This document shows, in pieces, positions 1-11,800 of a stretch of DNA of 64,000 nt; within the stretch, counting starts at the first letter, position 1; every line of letters starts with the position of its first letter. Origin of the DNA: Palaemon carinicauda (taxonomy: Eukaryota > Arthropoda > Malacostraca > Decapoda > Palaemonidae); NCBI RefSeq assembly GCF_036898095.1, contig NC_090725.1, positions 203,610,263-203,674,262 of the forward strand. Direction: 5' to 3'. The notes below the pieces were generated by a model. It had not been told where the DNA came from, did no database searches, and worked only from the letters and a program-made list of their open reading frames with translations. Both the position numbers and the translations under genes were made by a program.

Positions 1-660
1 GTTTGGTCCACCTCCCTACCGTTCAAGGAACGCTCCAGCAACGTTCGTGCAGTGTGACCGGGCCTTAAGGTGAGACCCCCAAGCAAACTTACACCTTAAC
101 CCCTACAGTAATGCTCCCTATTATGTTCTTGCATTAATGCCTTTACTCTAAATATTGTTCAGCACTCTCAGTTAGGTGTACAGTACTATCCCACGCTAGG
201 TGTAGCGCTTGAACACTGAGGATGGCATTGGTACTTATGAAGCCAATACTGATAAATCTCTTAACTTGATATCGTATGACCGTTGATAAACTGTATCAAT
301 GCAGTTTTGAAACTCCATTCCCCCAGATTAGGATTTGGATATCTGCTAAAGGGAGATCTCCCCCGAATTATTTCCAACACTTAAATATTTTCCGACGCTC
401 ACACATATATCTATCTATCTATCTATCTATCTATCTACATGTAAGTATATATAAATATGAAGGGTAGGCTATTTGTGTGTGTGGAATGACTAATAATTGC
501 TTGTGGCCGAGTTACGATTCTGAGTGATGGAGAAAAACTGTATTCGTAGGAAGTAAAAGTTGAGCGGTAATGTGAGCAAGAGTAAGGTTATGAGAATAAA
601 GGATCTAAGAAGATAGAGCAATAATACACATTTATTTGTAAGAAAATATAACAATTTTTA
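1..660. other. Non-coding, unannotated left edge
   Basis: AT-rich sequence in which no gene, RNA or mobile-element coding region is recognisable. The only structure is a short ATCT tetranucleotide microsatellite at about 408-436. The small open frame over it is produced by the repeat and has no recognisable protein content. Confidence 0.5.
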
Positions 661-986
661 AAGGTTTTTAAAGGTCACTCATGAATGGCAGAGGCAAGGG
701 GCAGTGACATCGCCCTAGAAATCAGGACTGCTTTAGAGACTGACCATATATTATATGATCAGCGCCCAAGCCTCCTCTACACCCAAGCTAGGATCAGGGA
801 GAGCCAGGCAGTGGCTGCTGATGACTCAGCAGATAGACCTATAGGCTCCCCCAAACCCCCCAACCTTAGCTCACAAGGATGATAAGGTTGCAGACACTAA
901 TGCCACTAACGAGTCTGAGCGGGACTCGAACACCCGATTGGCAAACACCAGGCAGACACGTTACCAATCAGGACACAGTAACCCCA
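661..986 (-). mobile_element. tRNA-derived SINE, copy 1
   Basis: Read on the - strand, the block begins near 986 with a tRNA-like head. It contains a good B-box (GTTCGAGTCCC, complement of about 921-931) preceded by a weaker A-box-like stretch. The body continues to an AT-rich tail near 661. A second diverged copy of the same body lies at about 2762-2994, sharing the segments around CACCCAAGCTAGG and GGCTGCTGATGACTCAGCAG. A tRNA-like Pol III promoter plus a shared unrelated body in two loci is the expected layout of a tRNA-derived SINE. The family name is not assigned. Target-site duplications were not resolved. Confidence 0.65.
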
Positions 987-1523
987 AAAGTTAGTCACAA
1001 CATAATTGAAGAAAGAAAAGTAAGAAGATGAATGCAAAAAAAAATTAGAAAGATAATTGCGATGCTTATATGCAAGTCAAAAAGGGAATATGTGAAACGA
1101 TTTTTGAGCAAATCATTATATAGGAAATTGAAACGTGGATGAGGAATGGGAGTGATTGAAAGAACAGATGTGGATAGATGACATGAAAGCAGTAATGAAA
1201 AATTATGGTATTGACATCCAGGAGGCATAAAAGTGAGATCCAAATAATGGTGGATAATAAAGGGTACATGAGTTTGATTGTAAAGCTCATGAGCCTTATG
1301 TGTAGCTATATGAAACAGCTAATGATTTACAAATAATACTGCACAAAGCATTTATTCATTATCAACACTGCTGTGTTGATAATTCATCACAGCAGTGACC
1401 TTCACCCTATCAGAAGAAATGGCCTAATATTGAGATAATGTTAGCACATACGAGATATATCAATAGCTAAGAAAACAATGTGACATTATGACTAAATACT
1501 CATAATGTTTTGAATAGATTCCT

Positions 1524-1528
<5 letters not shown>

Positions 1529-1615
<87 letters not shown>
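1529..1615. repeat. (GA)n microsatellite
   Basis: About 43 uninterrupted GA units. Similar GA/CT runs recur at 5038-5289, 22234-22308 and 26875-26937. Confidence 0.95.
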
Positions 1616-1617
<2 letters not shown>

Positions 1618-2158
1618 TATAGGAGTGTAGTGAATTGATTAAAACTATCATGAATGAACATAATAACCTCAAAGGCCGATGGCTCTGATAGTTAGCAGTC
1701 TTTTATCGTTGCTTTAAGTCTTGCAAATCCCAATAGTATAAGGAAAGATGATGATTGATTATGAGTCATCTAGCATCATCACTACTGCTAGGTACACTAT
1801 CACTGAGATAAGGTGAGAAGAGGAATGATAAGACTAATGCTAAGAATGATTAAAATGGCGGATGAAAATTTCAATGGAATGGATAAATGACATAATTGTG
1901 GTACTAGTAGAAAAAATTGCTTTGGCTAGTCCCGTGGGTTACAGTAGGATACTTTGAAAGTAAAAGTCTCGTCACCACTCAAAATTCCAAAATGTGGCTA
2001 GATTCCTTCCAAAAAGCTGATATCCGTCGAGTAAAATCTTACAATTTGGCACCAACATTTATTTCATCTGTTAAGATTTCATTTTTCAGATCACGCTCGA
2101 AACACTCTGATAATGAGCTATAATGTATTTTCCCCACTTTAACGATAGGAAGCATTTT

Positions 2159-2265
<107 letters not shown>

Positions 2266-2761
2266 ACTGTATAACCCTAATAATCAATAGCTAATCGTTT
2301 GATGGCATCTAAATAGGGCTCTAGATTGTCTTAATTATGCCAATCTCCCAAAGTCCATAAACACACTTAAACCCAACTGCTAAACTCGCCAAACTTGACT
2401 TGTTCGTTATAGAAACTGCATTTTCTAATACACTCCTTGTGGCTGCAAAATTTGGTAATCTCTAAACAATATTTGGCAAGAGACCACATGATTTCTTGTC
2501 TTCTAAGGTCATGGCCGTTAAGCACATTTTGCATATGCTTCAAGTGATGCTCGAGTTAGTGACATTGAGTAATTAATCCTTGTGGTGATCAAGTAAATCC
2601 TCTTCCCCTTTACCTATGAAACAGCAGTGGCAATTATGCATCAAAATCAAGATAGAGTTTGCAGGAAACTATGTTTATCCTTAGAGGGATGTGATTGAAA
2701 CCTTTTCACATGTTTCCCATGTTTTGAAGGTAGATTTCCTGCCTGTCCACTGGTCTTGTAG

Positions 2762-2994
2762 GCTTAAAGGTTTGAAGGCTACTCATAATTAGGGCTCAAG
2801 CACTCTCTCCACCCAAGCTAGGGCTAGGGAGAGCTAGGCAATGGCTGCTGATGACTCAGCAGGTAGAGGCATAGGCTCCCCCCACATATGGTGAAGTTAC
2901 AGATATTGCAAGAAATCATCGAGCTTGAGCGGAACTCGAACCACAGTCCGGCAGTTCGCTAGGCAGAGACGTTTCAACAGGTCACCACACATCC
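2762..2994 (-). mobile_element. tRNA-derived SINE, copy 2
   Basis: This is a diverged second copy of the SINE at 661-986, in the same orientation. It keeps the B-box-like GGTTCGAGTTCC (complement of about 2931-2942) and the body segments around CACCCAAGCTAGG and the GACTCAGCAGGTAGA stretch. It is shorter than copy 1 and ends near 2762 in sequence resembling the copy 1 tail (AAAGGTTTGAAGG against AAGGTTTTTAAAGG). Confidence 0.6.
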
Positions 2995-3622
2995 TTAAAT
3001 ATTGATATTTATCTAGTCACTGTTCCCATTATGAAAATTGCTTTATATTCTGACAAACAAAAGTTCCATTATTAATTAGAATCACCCCCCCCCCCAAAAA
3101 AAAAGAAAAAAAACTTTTTGAGATCAACGTGTCAATGGCATTTTTCCAATCATCGTAGTAGGCTGTATCGTTTCATTTTTTGAGTCCGAGTGCAGAAAAA
3201 TTTCAATCTGCTTTGTGGAAAAATAATCACTTCTGAAAATCTTGGTCACTTGAAAATGTTTCCATAACGACTCCTAACTCAGGAAGGAATAATTGAAGGC
3301 CAGTGAGTACAGGAAACAATCTAACAAGTTTGTCTACTGTCTTGATAAAAAGCAGAAATTAAGGAATCATGAAGTTGTCTTATATCTTTTGGGTTTAACA
3401 ATAGAGCTCAAAATCACGCAATTAATCGGACAATTTCAGTGACAAGACATCGAATTTAACCATGTAGCATGTGGTGGCCATCTTGAAAAACATGTGTCAC
3501 ATTGAGAGCTTCTTTCGCAATGGTCCTTTGTGGTAATTTCATTCTTGTATCCCTGTTCGAATAATTTTGTCAAAATCTCTCTTGTCTGCTCTAATCTACT
3601 CTATAAAGTAAAAAGTGTCGAG

Positions 3623-3626
<4 letters not shown>

Positions 3627-3708
<82 letters not shown>
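3627..3708. repeat. (TA)n microsatellite
   Basis: About 40 TA units without interruption. Overlapping open frames of alternating Ile and Tyr are artefacts. Confidence 0.95.
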
Positions 3709-3709
<1 letters not shown>

Positions 3710-4727
3710 CTGTCACGCTGATTGGCATTGCCAAACGTATGACTACTCGGTCTCTCCCCTTCCATCGGGTAGAGGGGTGAGGGAGTAGTCATACCCTGGT
3801 GAGGGGGGTCCCTCGAGAGGTACACTCGGAAACACAATCTCCCACAGGTTGAATCTGTGTGCGTGTGCGCATAGCTATCTAAATATTTAGCCGTCATATT
3901 TGAACTTTCGTACACTGGTAGAAAATAAAACAAAAATTATTAGCCATCGGTATTAATAATAATAATAATAATGAAAAGCAATATACGTCAAGTATATTTT
4001 TTTTTAATTAATCAGTTTTTGCAATGTGTTAATGTAACAGGAGCTGCGTGGCGAAACAGCTCAACACAGCAGAGCTAGGGAACTGCCTTCAGCAGGAATT
4101 CCTTTGAAATTGCAAGCTGAAAGAAGCCTCTTTTCAGAATTAATATAATTGTCCCACAAAGAATAGCATCCTAAAGGGGCTGGTCTGGTGTGAATGTAGT
4201 ATTGACTGTTTTACGTCCCTTATCAACAGACACAGATGTTCCTTCCTACGTTTCAGCCAGATGCGATCTAGTCAGTGTTATCATTTTAATACATTTTACT
4301 TTTTTTTTATATATTTACATGACTATCATTACAATTTCTTTTCAAAATAATTACATATCACAAGAATCCATGGAAGGGAGACATGTAGGCCTACAGTTGT
4401 ACTAATAATATCGTGGCTGAAACATGAAAATTGTGATAGTGTTATCTAATCCCACACACTGAGTCAGAACAACATCGGCAGCGAAAGAAACTGCGCATTA
4501 TTGTATGATGAAAAACACCAAGCCCCATAAACTTTTATATCTGCCTCGTTCATGAACTTCATTTTCATTTTTTTTTTTTTTTAGCAATTCTGTTAAGTGT
4601 TAGGTCGTGTTGATGAGAGTAATCTTACTAATTTCTTCTAATTCCTGAGTAGTCAATTTCAATATTTTGGCAATTTATACAGGAATAAAAAAATTTCGAA
4701 ACCATCTTCAATTATGATATTCGACAG

Positions 4728-4728
<1 letters not shown>

Positions 4729-4772
<44 letters not shown>
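4729..4772. repeat. (ATT)n microsatellite
   Basis: About 15 ATT units, the same motif that recurs at 6925-7130 inside the Harbinger element. Confidence 0.9.
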
Positions 4773-5037
4773 GATTTCCCAATCATAACTAGTTACGCAC
4801 TATTACGGTCCTAGTTTCTATATTGCGGGAAATTTATACTTTACTAACATTTATTTCAGAAGCCATCATAAGAAGTTTCTTGGAAATTATATATCACAAA
4901 ATCAGCGTTGCTAAGAAAAACCTGAAACGGTGCTCTTAAATCTAGGAAGAATGGCATTCAATAGAATAAGTTACGTATATTTGGTAACCATCATCTGTGT
5001 TATTTTCTATATTGATCTCATCCTTATTATGCCGAGC

Positions 5038-5038
5038 T

Positions 5039-5099
<61 letters not shown>

Positions 5100-5151
5100 G
5101 GATTTATTTATCGCCGATGTTGTAGTTAAATGTTTATCTTGATTACATATT

Positions 5152-5194
<43 letters not shown>

Positions 5195-5220
5195 CGGGAT
5201 TTTTTCTCGCCGATGTTGTA

Positions 5221-5289
<69 letters not shown>
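5038..5289. repeat. Three (CT)n tracts separated by a duplicated spacer
   Basis: CT runs occupy about 5038-5097, 5155-5192 and 5227-5289. Between them lie two copies of one spacer that starts CGGGATTT and contains CGCCGATGTTGTAGTTAAAT. This points to a duplication of a tract-plus-spacer unit, by slippage or unequal exchange. The second spacer copy lacks a short AT-rich stretch present in the first. Confidence 0.85.
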
Positions 5290-5293
<4 letters not shown>

Positions 5294-6261
5294 ACATATA
5301 TGCCTACGCATACTCAGACAAACAATTTGTATAATAATTTCTCTTTATTAACGAGTAAGTTATATAAAGTTTAGAGTTTCAGATGATAAATTTGGGATTT
5401 TTTCCTCTCTTTTTACAGTGAGCAGTACGTAAATTAACTATTCTAAATCAATTCCTTAAGATAACTCCAACTCTCGTCTTTAAATTCGAAACCTTTTTAT
5501 AGTTGTAATTTACAAGCTGGGTAAGAGTCCTCAATACGTGGCACATAATATCGTTAGGTAGACTATTGGTTAGACTTTTACCAGGCTGGTTCCTAACTGT
5601 TCACTCCGCAATATAAGTTTTTGGGCACTCTATCAATTAATAGATAGGTGCAAAGCCTCTTAGTTTATACTAAGTATTGTAATGAAGTTTTTTTCCTGTA
5701 ACCATTAGCAACAGCCATAATGAAAATCATTCTACTTAGAAATCAGTTGGGATAATACTTACCAGTAACTTTATTGTGGTATTTTTAAACTCATCTTTCA
5801 GATTCATGGCCCGACTGATGTATTCCACCAGCTCTCTGCTAGGATTTTGCAACATACCCACTCTTATAATATCTTATTCCCGTAACTTTCCTAATTTTGG
5901 TCATGTAAATCAATGTTTTGTATTAAAATCTTTGCAAAGGACACATCAGCTCTGTCTTGTCCCCTGAAATTTGCTTTTATTTTGAGCCTGTTTAACATTA
6001 CTTTCGTTATCAAGATTGCCTTATCTACATCAATTTTTCTAGTATAAAGGTGCGATTAGATTGTAGATTAAACTCTCCCGAGAGACGGCTACTTTCGCGC
6101 GACTTTCTCTACAGCGTGTTTATACTACCAGCAAGTTTTTCTCTCCGAGAGCTGTGAGTGAGTGTCGCGAGAGAAAGTGTCCGAGAGTCGGGTAAGATTT
6201 CTCGCGCATCTATTTACACTGTAGCCAGTTTCAGTCGACAACTAGCGAGGGTTGAGAGAAC

Positions 6262-6412
6262 ATGTCTCAAAAGAGCCGTGTTGCTGCTGCATTAATAATT
6301 ATGAACGAAGTGAAAAAGAAAAGGAAAAGAAGTATGTGGGTCGGAAAATGGATAAGCAGAAGGGGAGAAGATGGAGCACATGCAAAATTATTAAGAGAAT
6401 TGTTTGTTTTAA
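6262..6412 (+). pseudogene. Harbinger transposase N-terminal exon remnant
   Basis: Translation from the ATG at 6262 gives a short basic peptide. It has an MSxxSRVAAAL-like start, then a Lys/Arg-rich run, a WVGKWISRR segment and a KLLRELF segment. This order resembles the start of PIF/Harbinger (HARBI1-like) transposases, where a hydrophobic start and basic cluster are followed by a WV-x-W-x-RR and LLxEL motif. It lies inside the TIR-bounded element and just upstream of the DDE exon. The middle of the protein is missing, so this is a remnant. Recognition is from the family pattern, not from a search. Confidence 0.6.
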
Positions 6413-6570
6413 GTTTTTTTTTTCACACTAATTATTTATGAGCGTGACGGACAGACACTGTGATTATTATAATATAGATTAGCTATTGCTAAATAGAGAG
6501 GAGTGTTCCTCAAAACATGCAGCTCCAAAATTTATGACAATTTATTGAACTAATTAAATGTCTTTTACAG

Positions 6571-6894
6571 GTTCCCAATTCAAACGAAGAATGGAACAAA
6601 GTTGCAAATGAATTTCAAGAAAAATGGCAATTTCCAAATTGCATGGGAGCAATAGACGGGAAGCATGTTGTATTGAAACAGCCTCAAAACAGCGGAAGTC
6701 TCTACTTCAACTACAAGGGAACAAATAGCATTGTTCTGATGGCATTAGTAGATGCCAATTATAAATTTTTGTACATTGATGTCGGGTGCAATGGATGCAT
6801 ATCAGATGGAGGAGTATTTGCCAATTGTTCTTTGTCACAAGCTTTAGAAAACATCTTAAACGTGCCAAACGGACGTCCTCTGGATTACACATAA
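6571..6894 (+). pseudogene. Harbinger DDE transposase exon remnant
   Basis: A probable splice acceptor (TTTTACAG at 6563-6570) leads into an open frame through 6894. The frame contains CMGAIDGKHV, YFNYKGTNSIVLMALVDANY and SDGGVF. These are hallmarks of the DDE_Tnp_4 nuclease of HARBI1-like transposases, with the first catalytic Asp in AIDGKH and a second conserved Asp in SDGG. The later catalytic acidic residue and the protein's C-terminus are absent. The frame ends soon after a NGRPLDYT segment and runs toward an ATT microsatellite. The element therefore cannot supply its own transposase. Confidence 0.8.
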
Positions 6895-6921
6895 AGCAAC
6901 AGACAAATACCATTAGTTGCA

Positions 6922-6924
<3 letters not shown>

Positions 6925-6960
<36 letters not shown>

Positions 6961-7130
6961 GTTATTATTGTTATTATTATTATTAAAATTATTATTATTA
7001 TTATTATTATTATTGTTATTATTGTTATTATTATTATCAAAATTTTTATTATTATTATTATCATTATTATTATTATTACTATTTTTCATTATTATTATTA
7101 TTATTAAAATTATTATTATTATTATTATTG
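6925..7130. repeat. Interrupted (ATT)n microsatellite
   Basis: About 200 bp of ATT units with occasional GTT, AAA and ATC interruptions, inside the Harbinger element. The poly-Leu open frame across it is an artefact. Confidence 0.95.
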
Positions 7131-7428
7131 CTGAATTAATGCAATTGTTTGGTCTTTATTCCACTTTTGGGCACTCATGTTCTCTCGCGAGAGTAAACGA
7201 AAACTTTCAGAGATCTGAATATTCACTGGATAGAGTGGAGAGCAACAACCTAGCTCTACGAGCGTGCTGTCTAGACTGTTTAGACTGTAGCTTGCGCGAG
7301 AGAAGAGAAACACTCGCGAGAGTAGAGAGAAAATCTCGGAGAGTACTCTACAGCCGGTTTACATTCCATAGAGCAGCTGTCTCAGAGCAACTTGCGGAAA
7401 AAAACTCTCCAGTCTAATCGCACCTTAA

Positions 7429-9560
7429 GACTGTGGGTCATTCCCCTCTATGAACTAAATTTTTTTATAATTTTTTTTTTCTCCACTGAGGTACCGGTAG
7501 ATTGGAGTGGCCACTAGGTGGTGAGCGCTTAGAAACGCTCATGTCTACTTTGTAATTGGTCGCCCACATTGTAGCTGTCACGAATGTTATATCTTCCTGT
7601 TCCTTGGTGAATCGCACAAAGTTAATGTACCTTACAAGGAAAACGCAACCAGATATCAGAATTTTTCTCCTGAATTTTATCTCCAGAGATAAAAAAAGAA
7701 AAAAACAATGAACTCGATTACCAAATGTTTTAATTTACACAAATGCTTACCATGGATACATAACCAAAATTCTTAAAATAATTGACATTGCTATAAAACG
7801 TATAAGAACTTACGTGATTGAAGCAATATACAAACTGAAAAAATATTTAACTTAACTCTGATCATATAAAATCTATATTTCATTGAAGTAATATTCCTCA
7901 CAAGACGGAAAGAATTCCTGTCTGCAGAGTTTAGTTACAATGGGGAAGTTTTAGAGATGATCCCAATGAAGGTTCACATAAGTTGTAGCACAAAGTAATG
8001 CCATGTGAAATTCTGGCACTGGATCCTGCTTGCTAGAATTAATGTTGTTAAATTGTAGACTGAAACAACAAAGCTGAAAACAACATTGAGATGTTGATCT
8101 CTCACATCACTAAATTATAACAACAATGTTTTGGAAGCTGATGGATAAAACGTAAAACTTTCAATGTATTTATTGGTTAAAGTATGCCAAAATATGAGGA
8201 AAACCCAAAAAGAGGGATACATTAACATTGATGTCACAAAAAATTGTGCTATGAAGTTTTATGATTGTAAACTTCCAGTCAACCAACCAAACTACATGTA
8301 CATCTAAGCCTATGCTATGCCTCTTAGATATATAGGCACATATAAACAGACGGTAAATTAATGCTTTTGCTTCACGTTGCAATTTCAAATGCTCACATAC
8401 TATTACACCAAGTCTTTCTTCTTCCATGCTACTTTAAATTTTCTCTCACGAACAATTTCTTTTAGTTCTAAAAAAGTTCATCACAGTATTTATTCGCGTG
8501 CTGAGCTTCAGCCATGGCTATAGCCAAATAACATGATTATCAATTTAAAGAAATTAGATCATTGTCTTCTATAAACCTGAAATTAGACGACATTAAAAAA
8601 TATAACAGCTGTAAAGAATTTAAAGATAAAAAAGGAACTAAAAAACATATGATAGACATAATAATTCGTAAATAAAAACATCGTTGGTTTAGAAAACTTG
8701 AGCAATATTGAAATGAGTATATAGCAAAGAATTAATATCGCTTGTGAGTTTTTGGTAAAATCGTTATGTAGGCCTAGAGGTATTTTAGGATAGCTATTGA
8801 ATACAAATTGTAATTGGTCACCTAAAAATCGTCTAAAAAATATGATTTTGTTGTTGCCACAGTCTGCTTTCAGATGCCAGGAAATCGCATCTAATGGTGT
8901 TACCTTTAAAAAAGTTTGAAAGACAATGACAGTGGGGGTCTGGGGGCCTCCCCCGGACCTCCACTGTCAGTGCCTTTTCAAACTTTAGGCCCCCACTCTA
9001 AATAAAAAACGTTCCTAAACCTATGATAATGTATTGACAGTTGGCTGGGAAGTCATCATTAGTGTCTCCTTTCATCACAGAGTCACCTAGCGGATTAGTT
9101 TTGCCGGTACCAAATTGTTTCCTTTATCGTCCATAATTCTTTTCTTAATTTCCTTTTTCAGAGCCATTTTCCCCATTTTTTTCTCCCATTTTTATTCTAT
9201 ATTTACAAATGTAACTTATGGAAGCACTTATATAGATTACAAAACCAAATGTATGTTGGTCCTCCCATGTAAGCATTATAGTAGATTACTGCATTCGGAG
9301 TTAGCAGATGATCTGCAGTCGACCTTCCATCTATTCCTCAGCATTGGAATTTACTCATCTCTTCCTTGAATTTGTTCTTTGATTTTTCAATCCTTATCTC
9401 CACATACATCTTACCATTTGTAGGCTACTTCTAATGCATATTCCTCTTTTCTTTTCTAATTCCATTTTATTTTCCTTTTTATGCATTGATAAACCTCTCC
9501 CCTTAACATCTCCCCTTCTTCTGGGTTGCATATATTTTCATCTATCTTTGAGGGGAAGCA
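7429..9560. other. Non-coding stretch
   Basis: AT-rich sequence without a recognisable gene. The one clear structure is the imperfect hairpin at 8913-8984. Short open frames in both strands show no family signature. Confidence 0.45.
8913..8984. repeat. Imperfect inverted repeat (hairpin)
   Basis: Two arms of about 34 nt face each other. The left arm starts AGTTTGAAAGACAATGACAG and the right arm ends CTGTCAGTGCCTTTTCAAACT, with a GC-rich apex around GGGGGCCTCCCCC. A few mismatches separate the arms. It could be a decayed foldback element or the terminus of a small MITE. No protein is linked to it. Confidence 0.75.
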
Positions 9561-9905
9561 CAAGTCACTCATTGAGTATCCGCTGATCATCCTGCATCAA
9601 GGGCGACTAGGGTCTGGGTTTGGGTCTGGCTTAGGTTCTGGGGGAAGTATCTAATGGAGGTGCAGCAGATGACACATCAGTGGGGATGCTGTCACTTGGG
9701 GCGTGGAGAACATTGTAGAGGGTTCGTCTGCATCTTACGCATATGGTGTCAACAGGATGTCTGATAGTACAGGTGGGAGAGAAGTTATTGGTGGTGCCAC
9801 CATCGGGATGTTGTCAGAGTCAGAGACATCCAGTACCTCTTCTCGTGTAGGGAGATATTAGCATGCATTCAGATGTTTTGACTTTGTATGAATTTGATGC
9901 AGCTG

Positions 9906-10448
9906 TCAGCTTACAAGCTTCTTTATAAAACACAAGTCACCATCAATGGCAGAGACAATATATCTGTCTCTTGAGTTGTGTTTGGACTTATCTCTTATTA
10001 GTTGAACTAGGTCACCACATAAGACGTTGGGTATTAGGGAGCTGACACCAGTGGATGACTTACTCCTTTCACTGTATGGGTGATCTGCTACTGGAAGTGG
10101 GAGGTTGATCTCTTGTTCTCTTTGAATGAACATTTCTCTTACTGATAGGCCCATTCCTCTAATCCTTAAATTTAACCAAACAGTGGTGATGTCAAGGACA
10201 AGTCTAGAGATAGTTGGATGGTCTGAAGCAGCCTTCAATAATTCATCTTCCAGTTCTTGCCCTGTTCTCTCTGCAACATGGTTTTTATTTGGTTTCTTGC
10301 CTTTGCCAACACTATAATTTATTAAGACAATAAACCCAGGTGCTGAGTTTACTAGAATCACGGCATTTGGCCCATTAATAAACCATAATTCTAAGCATGT
10401 GTTCACGAGGGTATCACAAGGGATCACGAAGGGTTTCAAGCTTTTCAT
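9906..10448 (-). pseudogene. Gypsy-like integrase C-terminal fragment
   Basis: A 180-codon open frame carries KKPNKNHVAERTGQELEDEL, then ASDHPTISRLVLDITT, MGLSVREMF and a C-terminal GDLVQLIRDKSKHNSRDRY segment ending near GDLCFIKKL. The N-K-N-x-V-A-E-R signature followed by an elongated helix is the catalytic-Glu region of Gypsy integrases. The DLV-x-L plus Y-V-S segment is the small C-terminal DNA-binding domain. The frame's first residues probably come from another frame of the decayed element. The reading continues weakly in a Pro/Ser-rich tail toward 9600. Confidence 0.7.
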
Positions 10449-10641
10449 TAATCAATATGCGGATAACTGTGTATGAAGTAACAGTTTTCAAAGTATAAAG
10501 ATGAACTTTTTATTTCGTCTGAGTACATCAACAGTAAATGATGTACCTATAGTTTCAGGGGGTCTTCAGAGAGGTATGATAGTTCTCAGTGACTGGAAAT
10601 TGAGTCCCCTGTGATAAGAGCGTAAAAACTGTGCTAAATCA

Positions 10642-10836
10642 CTAATTTAAGCTAGTGCTTTGATGATGGTTTAATTTGACGTGCAAGGCTATCAGAAGAC
10701 CAGGCAGTATGAATCCAGGAACAATGGCCAGGTCCCTGACTGAAGACAGAGGTTGTGTTTTCTTTACAGCCAAAAAATCGTCCCTGGAGATCATGACCCC
10801 TTGGAGGTACCGCTTCACATTGTGTACGTCTGTCAT
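10642..10836 (-). pseudogene. Gypsy-like integrase N-terminal fragment
   Basis: A short - strand frame contains VPGFILPGLLIALHVKLNHH. This resembles the leucine-rich helix and first His pair of the H2C2 zinc-binding domain at the start of Gypsy integrases. It lies between the RNase H block and the integrase C-terminal block in the expected order. The Cys pair is not seen in the same frame, so the domain is broken. Confidence 0.45.
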
Positions 10837-10994
10837 CTTCTTAGAAGGACGAGTCCCCTGACGAAGGTGGGCATGTACACTGCATAAATCTGAACAACCT
10901 AGCTGAATGTACTTTCATGCCGAATGACTGGTATAGGGTAGTGATACTTGAGCAGCCTCAACATTATCAGCTTTGATGTCACAAACTACTAAAT

Positions 10995-11273
10995 CTACAG
11001 TTGTGAAGATGTACTAGGATCGGGCAAGCTGTGTCTGTGCACTGATGCATTCCTGCTAGAAAAATCTGAATGGGCTTGTACAGTCAGGTGTTGTATGGTC
11101 ACCTTATATCTGCTGGATGTGCCAAAGAATGATTTTACGCATGGACTTGAGGAGAACTCACTCCTGCAAAGTTTTCCAAATGCTTGCAGATATGGCTTAC
11201 TATCCGTTAGGATACATGTCCTGTGTCTTGATTGGACAAGGCTGAAGTGGTTAATTGCTCTTGTTATTCTCAA
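10995..11273 (-). pseudogene. Gypsy-like RNase H fragment
   Basis: A 92-codon frame holds TCILTDSKPYLQAFGKLCRS, then SRYKVTIQHLTV and SDFSSRNAS. A conserved TDSKP with a downstream DF-x-SRNA segment is typical of the RNase H/connection region of this Gypsy branch. Placement between the RT and integrase blocks agrees. Upstream and downstream frames are broken. Confidence 0.6.
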
Positions 11274-11468
11274 AGCTTCTATCTCACACGGGAGCCAGGT
11301 AACCTGGGTTTTCTTTGGTTTTGCATTCTAGAAGCCTGCAAGGTGAATATTTTTCCCGCAAGCCACATACATCGTGCTGCCTATGCCATGCTGATTGAAC
11401 AACCCATCAGTGACGATCCAAAGTTGGTCATCTGGGTGAGGAAAAGTAATCTACCTTTGGTTTTCAAG

Positions 11469-11493
11469 TTTTTTTTTTTTTTTTTTTTTTTTT
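11469..11493. repeat. T homopolymer
   Basis: A run of about 25 T residues inside the Gypsy-like relic. It may mark the poly-A end of a small - strand insertion, but no insertion boundary is visible. Confidence 0.8.
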
Positions 11494-11800
11494 GATTTTG
11501 GGAATGCCAAAAGCATTTCATCAGATCATATCAACAACTGTATCATCGGGGGTCACCAATGAAGGTACTGCAACCAGGGAGTACACGGCCTAGTACTTTG
11601 TAGGCACCAATGTAGGAGCTGAGACCCTTCACTGTAGTTGGTGGTTTTACCAGGAAGAGGGAGGAAACTCTATGGGGACTGGCCTGGATAGTGTTCTGTT
11701 ATATCTAGCCCAAAATGGGAGTTGAAAGGTGGTAGATAAGAGTTTTGTGTACTGAAAATTTTAACTTGCATTTACCCATGGCTTGAACATGTACCCAGTT

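Larger units (their letters stand above)
2995..6047. other. Non-coding, microsatellite-rich
   Basis: No credible gene was found. Long simple repeats dominate: TA at 3627-3708, ATT at 4729-4772 and a triple CT block at 5038-5289. A GC-richer patch at about 3750-3860 and another at about 4040-4110 look like pieces of dispersed repeats but could not be matched to a class. Confidence 0.45.
6048..7425 (+). mobile_element. PIF/Harbinger-type DNA transposon, internally deleted
   Basis: The ends are inverted: AGGTGCGATTAGA at 6048 matches the complement of TCTAATCGCACCT ending at 7425. Both sides carry TAA (6045-6047 and 7426-7428), which fits the 3-bp TWA target duplication known for PIF/Harbinger elements. 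Sub-terminal regions on both sides are rich in CTCTCGCGAGAG-like palindromes. Two transposase exon remnants on the + strand (6262-6412 and 6571-6894) support the class. Total length is about 1.38 kb, too short for an autonomous copy, and an ATT microsatellite fills 6925-7130. Confidence 0.85.

Noticed and set aside
5007..5297. Open frames of Arg-Glu or Ser-Leu repeats
   Set aside because: They are produced by the CT/GA tracts.
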